Source of the DNA: a virus
Strand: one strand, 5' to 3'
Length of the DNA stretch: 28,286 nt
Virus record (IMG/VR): IMGVR_UViG_3300031933_000154
Location: 1 to 28,286 of that record
The notes under the pieces are model-generated. The model saw nothing but the letters and a program-made list of their open reading frames with translations, had not been told where the DNA came from and ran no database searches. This document shows positions 20,734-28,286 of this stretch, in pieces. The position numbers and the translations under genes are program-made. The number at the start of each line of letters is the position of its first letter. Position 1 is the first letter of the stretch.

Positions 20734-21044
20734 TACTCTACAATTTGAAGCGCCTGAATTTCGAGCCAGGTGCGCGATTTGTTGTTGATATTCCTGATGT
20801 CGTAATTCTTTCCATCTACCACAACGCGATGACCGGCTGTGAGTGTTGGAATGGGGCGACAGGTGATAGTGATACTTGTTTGAATGACATCGCGGTCGTG
20901 CCCGGTATCGTCTGCCTCTTCAGCAATCACCTTTGCATACATTGTCTTAAGGTCTGTCCATGATTCTATCTTCTGCCCGAAAGAGTCTTTCGTTGCAGTG
21001 CGAGTCTGGAATGTGACTAATGTTCGCTGTTGGATTGCATCCAT
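20733..21044 (-). CDS. Head closure protein, SPP1 gp16-like (103 aa)
   Basis: Small all-beta protein: IQQRTLVTFQTRTATKDSFGQKIESWTDLKTMYAKVIAEEA, then ITITCRPIPTLTAGHRVVVDGKNYDIRNINN. This matches the phage head-tail joining family (Phage_H_T_join, HK97 gp9/SPP1 gp16), which plugs the connector after packaging. It overlaps its upstream neighbour by one base at 21044. Confidence 0.8.
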   Translation of the reverse strand: MDAIQQRTLVTFQTRTATKDSFGQKIESWTDLKTMYAKVIAEEADDTGHDRDVIQTSITITCRPIPTLTAGHRVVVDGKNYDIRNINNKSRTWLEIQALQIVE

Positions 21045-21607
21045 TACCTTACATCTTTGAATTCAAACATATTGATGACCAGTTGCGCTGAACTTGGAAC
21101 GATGCTCTTTTTTTCAGCGCTTACCTCTTCGCGATTCTCATACATGTGAGCTACCATGGTTAATATTGCCCACTCTATCAACTTCGGTACGTCTGCGAGA
21201 TTGGCATGGCCGGCGGTGAAAGTAATCTTTACATTGCCGGGTGTTCCGTCTGTTCTGGGCCAGTCCTCACCGCGAAGTGTTAATCGTGCCGGGCGAGATA
21301 CGCTGTCAATAACCAGATTGGAAATGTCAACAGTCTGCTCAGTGCCTTCAGTATCGCGATACTTTATTGAAGTGACTGCGGAAACGGGGGACCGGTACAA
21401 TCGAATGACATCATCGAAAGAATCAGTGCTGAACTCAATAGATGATTCACCAATAACAATCCCTGTCATCTCAGTGAATCGCTGGCAAGCGGCTGCGATG
21501 TACACCTGCAACAAAGTATCATCATCAGTGCCGTAGATGAAGCAATGTTTCTTTACTTTATCCAGGTCAACGATTGATGTCGATTGTGTAACAGTCCTGT
21601 AACCCAT
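21044..21607 (-). CDS. Head-tail connector, gp6-like (187 aa)
   Basis: N-terminal helical part (SIVDLDKVKKHCFIYGTDDDTLLQVYIAAACQRFTEMTGI) followed by a beta insertion and a C-terminal helix (ADVPKLIEWAILTMVAHMYENREE). This is the gp6/SPP1 gp15 adaptor pattern, the ring that docks to the portal. It is one base from the next gene on both sides, so translation is fully coupled. Confidence 0.82.
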   Translation of the reverse strand: MGYRTVTQSTSIVDLDKVKKHCFIYGTDDDTLLQVYIAAACQRFTEMTGIVIGESSIEFSTDSFDDVIRLYRSPVSAVTSIKYRDTEGTEQTVDISNLVIDSVSRPARLTLRGEDWPRTDGTPGNVKITFTAGHANLADVPKLIEWAILTMVAHMYENREEVSAEKKSIVPSSAQLVINMFEFKDVR

Positions 21608-21966
21608 TATTCAGACTTCAAGAATTCGAGAATATTTTTTTTCATGGCATCACCGATACCCTTCAGCATTGTGAGGTCATCGTGATTGAGAACATCCTCA
21701 ACAGTTGTGAGGCCAGCTTCAACGAGGATATCGTGAGCGGGACAGTCGGCGGGCAATTCATTACCGCTATCAGATGGAACAGCAGGTGTTGAAGTTGCCG
21801 GAGCGGGGTGAGTTATCACCACATCAGCAGGAGCCGGACTGTAATCAGCAGCAATACCGAGACGAATTAGAGAATTCGCTTTTGCCTTCTCCATCTTCAC
21901 AATCTCATTAATGGTATAACTGAAGTTGAGACCTGCGTACGACTGATTAAATTTTACTGTTTTCAT
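21607..21966 (-). CDS. Hypothetical head-region protein with helix-hairpin-helix-like C-terminus (119 aa)
   Basis: An N-terminal strand-rich part (VKFNQSYAGLNFSYTINEIVKM) is joined by a Pro/Ala/Thr linker (about 45-70) to a C-terminal segment (AGLTTVEDVLNHDDLTMLKGIGDAMKKNIL) that matches a helix-hairpin-helix DNA-binding motif (LKGIGDAM). It lies between capsid and connector. It could help order DNA in the head or be a minor head protein. The function is inferred from the motif only. Confidence 0.55.
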   Translation of the reverse strand: MKTVKFNQSYAGLNFSYTINEIVKMEKAKANSLIRLGIAADYSPAPADVVITHPAPATSTPAVPSDSGNELPADCPAHDILVEAGLTTVEDVLNHDDLTMLKGIGDAMKKNILEFLKSE

Positions 21967-21978
21967 AATTAACGATTT

Positions 21979-22010
21979 TAGAAATAACCCCCCGGCACGT
22001 TTGCCAGGGG
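21979..22010 (-). terminator. Terminator after the major capsid gene
   Basis: CCCCCGGC (21989-21996) pairs with GCCAGGGG (22003-22010), one wobble, six-base loop. On the minus strand the stem is followed by TTATTTCTAAAA. It lies between the capsid gene and the connector genes, and partial termination here would keep capsid mRNA in excess. Confidence 0.65.
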
Positions 22011-22050
22011 AATTATTTACCTATAAATGAACGATGAATAAAAAAGAAAA

Positions 22051-23400
22051 TTAAGCAGCGGCGTGCAACAGGTGCTTAATAGGATTGGTTCCTGCATCCA
22101 ACAGGCGACCATCCATGCGGACAAACAACAAGAATCCTGTTGAATTCTGGTCGGCATAACGCTCGGTTAAGCGCTTAACGCTATATCCTCGAACCCTGCG
22201 AATGAGATACTTGCTAAAATCACCAAAAGCAACAGACTTGGCCGAAGCAGCGATGTCAGGCATGTCGTTGTTCACAACGAATGCTTTTCCGAGAATTGTG
22301 GAAGGCTCACCATCTCTCATGCTCTCCTGGAAGATTGGACGTTGCTGTCCGTCTTTCAGTTTCTTGATTGCCTTCAGTGTATTATCGTTGAACATCCATA
22401 CGGCATTCTTACGATAATTGGCATCAACACTGTGATACAAGTCAACAAGATTGTCATAAGTGATACCATCGACAGCGGCATCAGCGCCCTTGGCGGAACC
22501 TACGGTCACACCCTGAGGTGTTGAAGCACCTGCACCGGTAGCAGCATGTTCAGCAAATGCCCTCATTACGCGAGTAACAAGCATATTACTGATAACCTGG
22601 TCGAGGTTAACGGCATTGTCCTGAAGCAACTGGTTACTGATAATAACCGGCTTACTGGAATAAGTGAACGCCTTCAGCGTTACTGCATCGAAAGTAGGAT
22701 CTACAGAGGCACCGGCATCAGTATTCTCTCCCAAGATGGCACCTTTGTTCGCAGTGTCGTTCATGGTAGGATACTGAATATCATTACCGGTGTTGGTGTC
22801 CAGAATCTGAGCCACGGACATGATACCACCGAAACTCAACATAGCCTGTTCGAGAGTGTTGCTGAATCCTTCAGGAACAGTGAACCCACCTTCGGCATCG
22901 GTTCCGGTATTAAGAGCGCGTTGCTCTTCGAGGAATTCCCGTTGTTCTGAACTCAAAGCACTCATACCGCCGCGAAGATAAGACCGGAAAGCAGCTTCAA
23001 TCTTTTCTTTCCGCTCTTCGGCAGAAGTCTGCTCCTGCTTCCGTTTCTCTTTGCCGGCTTTGCCACCCAGGTCGCGTTCGGCCTTTTCGAGACGGTCGAT
23101 ATTTTTAGTAAGTTGATCGTGTCGCTTTTCGAGGTCTTGATAATTCTTATCTTCCTCATCCGTGAAGTCGCGGTTTTCGGCCTCAGCGGTATTGATAATA
23201 CCACGCATTTCGGCCTTTATACCAGCGAGAGTTTCGCGCTTCTCCTTAATAGCGCTACTATAATCAACATCGCCCAGGGCGGGAACAACAGCGAACGACA
23301 GTCCGCCAACAGCGGCAGCGATGAAGCTACCAAACAGGGCACCGACTAAGATGGCACCAATCATGAAGAATAACATCTTCTGAATACGAGAAAGTTTCAT
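22051..23400 (-). CDS. Major capsid protein, HK97 fold, with hydrophobic N-terminus (449 aa)
   Basis: Residues 50-130 are the charged coiled-coil delta/scaffold domain (KEKRETLAGIKAEMRGIINTAEAE and on) normally removed by the prohead protease. The mature shell domain begins near 165 (TGTDAEGGFTVPEGFSNTL) and has HK97 features (SSKPVIISNQLLQD, VWMFNDNTLKAIKKLKD, GKAFVVNNDMP). The odd part is the first 45 residues, which include a long hydrophobic stretch (about 9-40) like one or two membrane segments ahead of the delta domain. This frame starts from a normal ATG, and the next in-frame Met before the shell domain is at residue 66. Confidence 0.88.
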   Translation of the reverse strand: MKLSRIQKMLFFMIGAILVGALFGSFIAAAVGGLSFAVVPALGDVDYSSAIKEKRETLAGIKAEMRGIINTAEAENRDFTDEEDKNYQDLEKRHDQLTKNIDRLEKAERDLGGKAGKEKRKQEQTSAEERKEKIEAAFRSYLRGGMSALSSEQREFLEEQRALNTGTDAEGGFTVPEGFSNTLEQAMLSFGGIMSVAQILDTNTGNDIQYPTMNDTANKGAILGENTDAGASVDPTFDAVTLKAFTYSSKPVIISNQLLQDNAVNLDQVISNMLVTRVMRAFAEHAATGAGASTPQGVTVGSAKGADAAVDGITYDNLVDLYHSVDANYRKNAVWMFNDNTLKAIKKLKDGQQRPIFQESMRDGEPSTILGKAFVVNNDMPDIAASAKSVAFGDFSKYLIRRVRGYSVKRLTERYADQNSTGFLLFVRMDGRLLDAGTNPIKHLLHAAA

Positions 23401-23421
23401 GGTTTCAAAAATTTAAGTGAT

Positions 23422-24039
23422 TTACAAAAGGTTTAATTTTCGCCGCGCCATCTCGCGACGGTGGTATGTTTCAGCCTTTCGGACTTCCTCCTTAAAGGCT
23501 TCATAGCTTCTTTGCGCGACAGTAGTGTCGAGGTAGGCCGGTTTGGTGACGGGTGAGACATCGAGAATCTCTTCTCCTTTAATCAGTGTCCTCTTGTCGT
23601 GTCCATCGTCATCGTACTCCCACTTATCCTCTTTGCATATAAACGAGAAACTGGAATGCTGGATATCGCCCCGACGAACACTTTCAAGGAGGTCATTCCC
23701 GGTCGTGTTGTTTGGGGCTTCAAACCTGTAAAGCAATCCGGTCTCATCGTTGGTGAGTGTGAGAGTTCGGCTGATTGTCCGTGCCAGCACCTTATCGTAA
23801 TTGTGATTAAACAATGCGAGGATGTCGGCTTCATTTAAGCGAATATCATCGAGAAAGCCGCGGGCAATCTTTTCGTAGAACCATCCCATAATCAGGCGGC
23901 TCCACACGTCATACTTGAAAGCGTACCCCTCAATGATGCGGCCTTCTTCTTCCGGCTGATCCGGCAAAGCGCGAACGTGAACATCTGTAGAGAAGTAACG
24001 GCGCTCGGTAGCTGGTTGAAAAGTGTTTTTATTCTTCAT
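23422..24039 (-). CDS. HK97-family prohead protease (205 aa)
   Basis: Cleaves the capsid delta domain during head maturation. The serine-protease motifs are present: H79 in LFNHNYDKVLART, and S130 in QHSSFSF (the family usually has SFGF), with an acidic residue further on. The order portal, protease, capsid is standard. The start overlaps the portal stop by 11 bases. The C-terminal 40 residues are a basic helix, possibly an auto-cleaved tail. Confidence 0.88.
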   Translation of the reverse strand: MKNKNTFQPATERRYFSTDVHVRALPDQPEEEGRIIEGYAFKYDVWSRLIMGWFYEKIARGFLDDIRLNEADILALFNHNYDKVLARTISRTLTLTNDETGLLYRFEAPNNTTGNDLLESVRRGDIQHSSFSFICKEDKWEYDDDGHDKRTLIKGEEILDVSPVTKPAYLDTTVAQRSYEAFKEEVRKAETYHRREMARRKLNLL

Positions 24040-25273
24040 TGCCTTTGGCTTTAAGTTGTGATTCGGTTGTTGTATTAAGCGGGTAGTGCAGTTCGTCTGC
24101 CATTCCGCCTTTAGCGTTTAAGTCCTCTTTGGCGCGAACTTCATCAGGCGTAATAATACCGGCACCTGTAAGCTTGCTGTAATATTCACCACGGGCGGCG
24201 GCATCACCACGAAGCAGACCAGACACGTTGAACTTGCTGTACATGGGCATCCGCTTTTCTGCTTCGGTAAACAGCTTGCGGTCGAACTCACTTTCAAATC
24301 TTCGTATCCACGGAAGCAGGCTGTCCTGAACGAACTCAATCCCCTGCTGTTCGATATTGCTGAAAGTGGCTTTTTCGAGGTCGTAAATTTTGTGAGGTGG
24401 AACGCCGAGAATCCGGGCAATGTCTGACACGGAATGTTTCCGGCTTTCGAGATATTGCGCTTCATCGGGGGCAATACCTATCTTGTTTAGTTTAGCGCCG
24501 CCCTGGAGAATTGCTGTTTTGCCTGTATTCTGAGTTCCGGTATAAGCGCGATCCCAACTTTCGCGAAACCGCTCGTATTGTTCCTGAGTCATTTTGCTGG
24601 GATGCTCAACCACTGCTCCTACGTTCGCACCATTTTTGAAGAACCTCTGAGAGAACTCCTGAAGGGTGAGACTATATCCGAGACTTTGAGCGTGATACTT
24701 CAGAGGGGTGAGACCTACGATTCCATCGAACGACATTCCGAGAACGTGAATCATGTCGCGTGCCGGGAATGGTTCGCGAAACCCGTTGACGAAATAGAAC
24801 ATTTGTCCATCGGTCATTATCGGGCGCACCTGCTTAGGGTCACATATCCACAACCGCTTTGGCATGTAGTTACCATCGCGCTCAATGATTGAGTAAAAAT
24901 TTCCATCCTCAACTAAGAGGTGAACCATGGCGGTTTGCCGGAAAACAAAAGAGGTGTATAGGTGATTTGGTTCGGTGTGTAATAGTCGGTTAACCACGTG
25001 GTCGGCAGCTTCGAAACGATTGCCGGAAGAATCTTTTTTGTAAACAGTCAACGGAAGTGCGGCAATTTGTGAAGAAAGAAGATCCACGCCGCGGAAGAAA
25101 GCTGAAACCCGCATGGCCTTGGTTGGGGTAACAGACTGACCGGAAGAGCTGACAAAACTGTCACCTCCGGTAAAGGCATTAACAACATCGGGGTCGCTGA
25201 GTGAGTTCGCCGGGTTCTCCAAGCTGCGATAACTCACTATCTCTTTCCCGAAAATGTTTAAAGAAAATGCCAT
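24029..25273 (-). CDS. HK97-family portal protein (414 aa)
   Basis: Forms the dodecameric ring through which DNA enters and leaves. Typical segments are SVTPTKAMRVSAFFRGVDLLSSQIAALPL, FVFRQTAMVHLLVEDGNFY and SDIARILGVPPHKIYDLEKATFSNIEQQG, the last being the portal family signature. ATG 25273 is used. A frame extension to 25282 begins with TTG. The start codon is buried in one arm of an imperfect inverted repeat (25269-25303), which could affect translation. Confidence 0.9.
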   Translation of the reverse strand: MAFSLNIFGKEIVSYRSLENPANSLSDPDVVNAFTGGDSFVSSSGQSVTPTKAMRVSAFFRGVDLLSSQIAALPLTVYKKDSSGNRFEAADHVVNRLLHTEPNHLYTSFVFRQTAMVHLLVEDGNFYSIIERDGNYMPKRLWICDPKQVRPIMTDGQMFYFVNGFREPFPARDMIHVLGMSFDGIVGLTPLKYHAQSLGYSLTLQEFSQRFFKNGANVGAVVEHPSKMTQEQYERFRESWDRAYTGTQNTGKTAILQGGAKLNKIGIAPDEAQYLESRKHSVSDIARILGVPPHKIYDLEKATFSNIEQQGIEFVQDSLLPWIRRFESEFDRKLFTEAEKRMPMYSKFNVSGLLRGDAAARGEYYSKLTGAGIITPDEVRAKEDLNAKGGMADELHYPLNTTTESQLKAKGNEE

Positions 25274-25303
25274 ATCTGTCAATTTTGATATGACAAATAT
25301 GGC
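25269..25303. promoter_or_regulatory. Inverted repeat covering the portal start codon
   Basis: GCCATATCTGTCA (25269-25281) and TGACAAATATGGC (25291-25303) are complementary at 12 of 13 positions with a nine-base loop. On the minus strand transcript the portal ATG (25271-25273) is in the 3' arm, so the hairpin could hide the start, or the site may be a protein-bound operator. The minus strand also has CATATTTG here, one base off the -7 consensus, with TTTG 21 bases upstream. Confidence 0.5.
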
Positions 25304-25333
25304 AGGAAATAAAGTTTATACGCAAATTATTTG

Positions 25334-25350
25334 TTGCAAAAGTTTTGCAA
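25334..25350. promoter_or_regulatory. Perfect palindrome TTGCAAAAGTTTTGCAA
   Basis: A 17-base perfect palindrome with 8-bp arms in the gap upstream of the portal gene. Its length, symmetry and location suggest an operator for a dimeric regulator. Just downstream on the plus strand (25366-25393) four G-runs separated by loops of 1, 5 and 5 bases could form a G-quadruplex. No gene is seen in 25283-25393. Confidence 0.45.
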
Positions 25351-25393
25351 AGTGCAACTTTGGCAGGGGGGAGGGTGTCAGGGGGTGACAGGG

Positions 25394-25660
25394 TTATTTA
25401 TTAAAATAAACAAAACCTATTTGTACAAATCCTGAATCCATCTTTTTAAACTCAATGCCTCTTATATTTCCCATCAAATTAAGAGACTCTTCAGATATAT
25501 TATGGTTCAACTCATTGGGGATGATGTCTTTTAAACGGAACCGATCACCATCCATCAATCTTAAATTCCAATGGGTCAATGCAATCTCCAATCCTCTTAA
25601 GTCTCTTATATCCTCTGGAGATATAAAAGGGTCTGTCATAATCATTAAGTGTGTTTTCAT
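25394..25660 (-). CDS. Hypothetical protein (88 aa)
   Basis: Not recognised. Begins MKTHLMIMTDPFISPEDIRDLRGLEIALTHW, with a mixed alpha/beta pattern and an IPNELNHNISEESLNLMGNIRGIEF section. No membrane or metal motif. It follows the frameshifted small ORF by 6 bases and precedes the portal by 120 bases of palindrome-rich sequence. AT-rich compared with the terminase gene, so it may be an accessory insertion in the packaging module. Confidence 0.5.
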   Translation of the reverse strand: MKTHLMIMTDPFISPEDIRDLRGLEIALTHWNLRLMDGDRFRLKDIIPNELNHNISEESLNLMGNIRGIEFKKMDSGFVQIGFVYFNK

Positions 25661-25666
25661 AGTAAC

Positions 25667-25867
25667 TATTCGTTTAAAGATTTTTCAATCGTCTGTAATT
25701 TTATTTCATCAAGCAGATTCATAACTCGAATGATACCAAGATAGTGAACTTATTCCGGCAACGGAAACAAAGTGAGTCCAGTATCTTTTGGCGTACCAGG
25801 TCTTTTTCCGGACTTCGGCAACGTACCCTTGCGGGTATTTTTTTATGCGGAATGCGGGAGAGGTCAT
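25667..25867 (-). pseudogene. Small conserved-type phage protein with C-terminal frameshift
   Basis: From ATG 25867 the frame reads FRIKKYPQGYVAEVRKKTW, then KRYWTHFVSVAGISS and SWYHSSYESA, and stops at 25709 after 52 residues. The style matches short KRYWTHF-type proteins of Bacteroidota phages (from memory). In the +1 frame the sequence continues LLDEIKLQTIEKSLNE to a stop at 25667, the kind of helical tail expected next. A small out-of-frame deletion between ATGAA repeats would explain it. The start overlaps the upstream stop as ATGA, so the N-terminal part is probably still translated. Confidence 0.5.
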
Positions 25868-26052
25868 TGCTTTCTATCTCTCACAGTTCTGAAACTATTG
25901 TAATTCTTGTACTTGCGCTTTCCAAAGGCGCGCTTGTACTTGCGTTCGACAGCTTCGTAGGCCTGTTCGTAAGTGGAATAATCCTGAATCATTCGGTAAA
26001 ATTCGGCTGTGAATCCTTTGGCGGTGTCTAATATTTGATAATGTTGTTCCAT
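25864..26052 (-). CDS. Small basic phage protein (62 aa)
   Basis: Reads EFYRMIQDYSTYEQAYEAVERKYKRAFGKRKYKNYNSFRTVRDRKQ, a helical basic domain with a KRKYKNYNSFRTVR end that recurs in packaging regions of Bacteroidota phages. Possibly DNA-binding. The function is unknown. It begins 13 bases after the terminase stop, with an AC-rich leader that includes ACTCACGC, and its stop overlaps the next start as ATGA. Confidence 0.6.
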   Translation of the reverse strand: MEQHYQILDTAKGFTAEFYRMIQDYSTYEQAYEAVERKYKRAFGKRKYKNYNSFRTVRDRKQ

Positions 26053-26065
26053 GATTGCGTGAGTG

Positions 26066-27763
26066 TTATGCGGTTAATACTTCAAAAATATCATCTGATT
26101 CCGGCTGTTCGGTAAGGTATTCGCCCAGGGCCATCACTCCGGCGACTGGTCCGTCAACCTTTTCTTTACTTGCTCCTTTGTCTATCTTTTCATTGCCTCC
26201 GGCATCCCGTTTTATCTCAACGTTTGAAATCATCCAGGTGAGTACTGGATTTCCGCCGTGGTTGACTTGCTTCTTCAATACAAGTTTTTTAAACTCCTTG
26301 GTCGGAGTTGACATGCTTACAAATCCCTGCCCGAATGCTGACATCTCAATGTCATCGGACATTAAGTTGTTGACCAGCTGTGAAGAGTTCCACCGGTCGA
26401 AAGCAATCGAGGAAATAAGAACGTGGTCAGCAACACATGATTCATCGTGCTTCACTTCGCCATCTTCGACATAGTAACCAGACAGGCGGCGGCGGATGTA
26501 ATCGTAATCGACAGTATCGCCGGGTGTTGTTTCAATCCAACCTTCGCGCACCCATTGTTCGTAGGGTACCTTGTCGCGCTTGGTGCGCTCGCGTACTGTC
26601 TCTTCCGGGATGAAGAACAGCGGGTAAAGATCGTGGTATTCTTCGCCAGGAAAGAACAAGAATGCGCAGGTAATATCTTCCACACTGGAAAGGTCAAGCG
26701 CACCGAAGCATTGACGGCCTGCCAGGTCTTCCCACTTTATTGGTTTCAAATTGCAGGCATCCCAGCGCTTTGATTGAATCCAAACTTCGGAGGCATCAGT
26801 CCAGACATTAAGATTTTTGGTAAGGAAGTCAACGTGCTTCGATGGGTCGTTCTTTACCCGTTCGTAACGAGAATGGAGAAAGTCTCGGGTGGTATCGATG
26901 CTATTCATTGACGGATTGGCCTTGATCCAGTTGTCGGAATTCTCCCAGTCATCCTCTTGGTCCATGCTGAAAATCATGGCAAAGATATCATCCTGCTGAA
27001 TGATACCGTTCAATATCTTTTCACAAAGGTCGCGTTGAGTTTTGCAAGGGCCTAACTTATTGAATCCGGCTGTTGTTATGACAAACATCATCGGGTTTTC
27101 GCGGGCACCCATACCGGATTCAATGACGTTGTATAGACCATCATCTTTGTGAGCGTGGTACTCGTCAATGATTCCGCAATATGCGTTAAGGCCATCCTCT
27201 GTGTCACTGTCCTGACCGAGCGGTTCAAACTTCGCCATCAGTTCTTCGCTGTGCAGGTTGTTGCGAAACGGGATAACATACTCACGAAGTTCAGGCGACT
27301 TCTTGACCATGTTCTTTGCTTCATCAAAAGTAACTTTGGCCTGCTTTTGCTTGGTGGCACCGACGTATATTTCCGCGCCCATCTCGTCATCAGCAACCAT
27401 CATGTAAAGGCCGGTACCAGCTGCAAAGGTTGACTTTCCATTTTTCCGGGCAACTTCAATATAAGCTGTGTGGAATCGGCGCTTACCGTTGGCTGTGTAC
27501 CATCCGAATATGTTCCAAATGATGAACGCCTGCCATGGTTCCAGTTCGAAAATTTTACCGGACCATTTTCCTTTCGAGTGACGGAGATACTTCGGAAAGA
27601 AGCGGCAAGCCCGTGCGGCTTTCTTTGAATCAAAATATAATCCACGGTCGATGCCTGTTTCAAGGTCATCTAAGTAACGCTCAACAGCTTTCTTCACCAA
27701 CTTACCGGTAACAATCTCACCGGAACGGACTTTAAGCGCGTATGTGTGTGCAGGGTGTTTCAT
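26066..27763 (-). CDS. terL: Terminase large subunit (565 aa)
   Basis: ATP-driven packaging motor and nuclease. The Walker A-type motif is ARKNGKST (about 105-112) and the Walker B plus catalytic acid is YCGIIDEYHAH (about 196-205), followed by the FVITTAGFN coupling motif. The C-terminal RNase H-like nuclease has LDLSSVEDIT (D357 and nearby), then further acidic residues. The length is normal for the Terminase_1/HK97 group. It is coupled to the small subunit by a one-base overlap at 27763. Confidence 0.93.
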   Translation of the reverse strand: MKHPAHTYALKVRSGEIVTGKLVKKAVERYLDDLETGIDRGLYFDSKKAARACRFFPKYLRHSKGKWSGKIFELEPWQAFIIWNIFGWYTANGKRRFHTAYIEVARKNGKSTFAAGTGLYMMVADDEMGAEIYVGATKQKQAKVTFDEAKNMVKKSPELREYVIPFRNNLHSEELMAKFEPLGQDSDTEDGLNAYCGIIDEYHAHKDDGLYNVIESGMGARENPMMFVITTAGFNKLGPCKTQRDLCEKILNGIIQQDDIFAMIFSMDQEDDWENSDNWIKANPSMNSIDTTRDFLHSRYERVKNDPSKHVDFLTKNLNVWTDASEVWIQSKRWDACNLKPIKWEDLAGRQCFGALDLSSVEDITCAFLFFPGEEYHDLYPLFFIPEETVRERTKRDKVPYEQWVREGWIETTPGDTVDYDYIRRRLSGYYVEDGEVKHDESCVADHVLISSIAFDRWNSSQLVNNLMSDDIEMSAFGQGFVSMSTPTKEFKKLVLKKQVNHGGNPVLTWMISNVEIKRDAGGNEKIDKGASKEKVDGPVAGVMALGEYLTEQPESDDIFEVLTA

Positions 27764-28227
27764 CAGAAATCAGAAAAAGGTTTGTTCTTTGGTGCATCAG
27801 GAATCTTTACTTTGTGAGCACTGGCAGGAGTGATACCAAGTTCAACAGCATAACTCTTTGCATTAGCCAGGTGGGTGTTGGCATTCTTAACTCTATCTGA
27901 AATAACTGTTCGCTTATTCCCTTGCTTATCAAAAATTGTTTCATACTGTCCTTTCTCCTGAATATCAAACTGTGCCTCCCAGTATAATCCCATCTCATTA
28001 GCATACCCAACAACCATTGGCAAGTTGACTTCGTTAAGTATTCGCAAAGCAGCTAACTTTTCAGCAGTGGTTTTGTAGAGCTTCTTTGAGTGCTTATTCA
28101 TGTACTTCGGTGCCGACGGTATTTTTGTAATCATTCCAAAATCCAACTCTTTTTTTATTCGGCATGGCTGGTCGGTACCGGACAATTTCTTCATTGCGTT
28201 TGGCTTCGGTGGTCTTCCTCCTGGCAT
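27763..28227 (-). CDS. terS: Terminase small subunit, P27 family (154 aa)
   Basis: Recognises phage DNA for packaging. The opening MPGGRPPKPNAMKKLSGT and the closing ELGITPASAHKVKI (a GITPAS motif) are those of the P27 family. The middle is helical (SKKLYKTTAEKLAALRILNEVNLPMVVGYANEM), as expected for the oligomerisation and DNA-binding part. It is the most upstream gene of the leftward late operon in view. The last 59 bases of the window beyond it (28228-28286) hold no complete gene and no clear promoter. Confidence 0.88.
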   Translation of the reverse strand: MPGGRPPKPNAMKKLSGTDQPCRIKKELDFGMITKIPSAPKYMNKHSKKLYKTTAEKLAALRILNEVNLPMVVGYANEMGLYWEAQFDIQEKGQYETIFDKQGNKRTVISDRVKNANTHLANAKSYAVELGITPASAHKVKIPDAPKNKPFSDF

Positions 28228-28286
28228 ATCAATATTGTTTTAATAGGTTTCCCATCTGATGAGTTTTGCATGAGTGTGCAGAAAAC

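Noticed and set aside
25824-25844. Plus-strand terminator-like stem TACCC/GGGTA followed by seven T, suggesting a small RNA gene
   Set aside because: It lies inside a convincing minus-strand coding sequence (FRIKKYPQGY), nothing upstream on the plus strand looks like a promoter or gene, and the stem is only 5 bp.
1-28286. cas genes for the CRISPR array
   Set aside because: No protein in the window has HEPN, RuvC-plus-HNH, Cas1 or Cas2 features. The HNH protein at 4634-5260 is a small homing-type nuclease and not Cas9.

Overview
This window is most of the genome of a temperate, long-tailed (siphovirus-type) bacteriophage of a Bacteroidota host. The structural genes follow the HK97 plan in the usual order. 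The host phylum is inferred from three things: promoters that fit the Bacteroidota -33 TTTG / -7 TAnnTTTG consensus, start codons without purine-rich Shine-Dalgarno sequences, and protein families typical of Bacteroidota phages (a DUF4373-type replication protein, a Bacteroidota-type tyrosine integrase, and a tail fibre with a C-terminal S74 chaperone). I could run no database search, so family names come from motifs and gene order.

Layout. (1) 1-760: two small minus-strand ORFs separated by imperfect palindromes with GTTAG/CTAAC edges, resembling integron cassettes. (2) 808-6355: an early operon on the minus strand with many stop-start overlaps. It holds small unknown proteins, a DUF4373 replication protein with internal iteron-like repeats, zinc-finger proteins, an excisionase-like HTH protein, an HNH endonuclease and a LuxR-type HTH protein. 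(3) 6348-7048: the control region. It contains a six-repeat, five-spacer CRISPR array with no cas genes anywhere in the window, and a pair of opposed promoters with palindromic operators. (4) 7048-7890, plus strand: an XRE-family repressor and a secreted 138-residue protein, probably expressed in the lysogen. (5) 7960-9400: the integrase, its promoter, and an apparent intact attP with repeated arm sites. (6) 9403-11823: lysis genes (holin-like proteins, a spanin candidate, an amidase). (7) 11841-28227: tail and head genes read leftward from terminase. In transcription order these are TerS, TerL, small ORFs, portal, protease, capsid, connector and tail-completion proteins, tail tube, G/GT chaperones with a -1 frameshift, tape measure, and a very long tail-tip/fibre protein.

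How the parts work together. The repressor gene and the early operon face each other across one short region. Opposed promoters overlap there and palindromes cover the promoter boxes, which is the layout of a lysis-lysogeny switch. The CRISPR array lies just downstream of the early promoter, so it may be transcribed as the early leader, and it has replaced the 5' end of an early gene. One spacer closely resembles the terminator region between the secreted-protein gene and integrase of this same phage, as expected if the array targets related phages using host Cas proteins. Phage genes on both sides of an intact attP suggest a free or circularly permuted genome rather than an integrated prophage.
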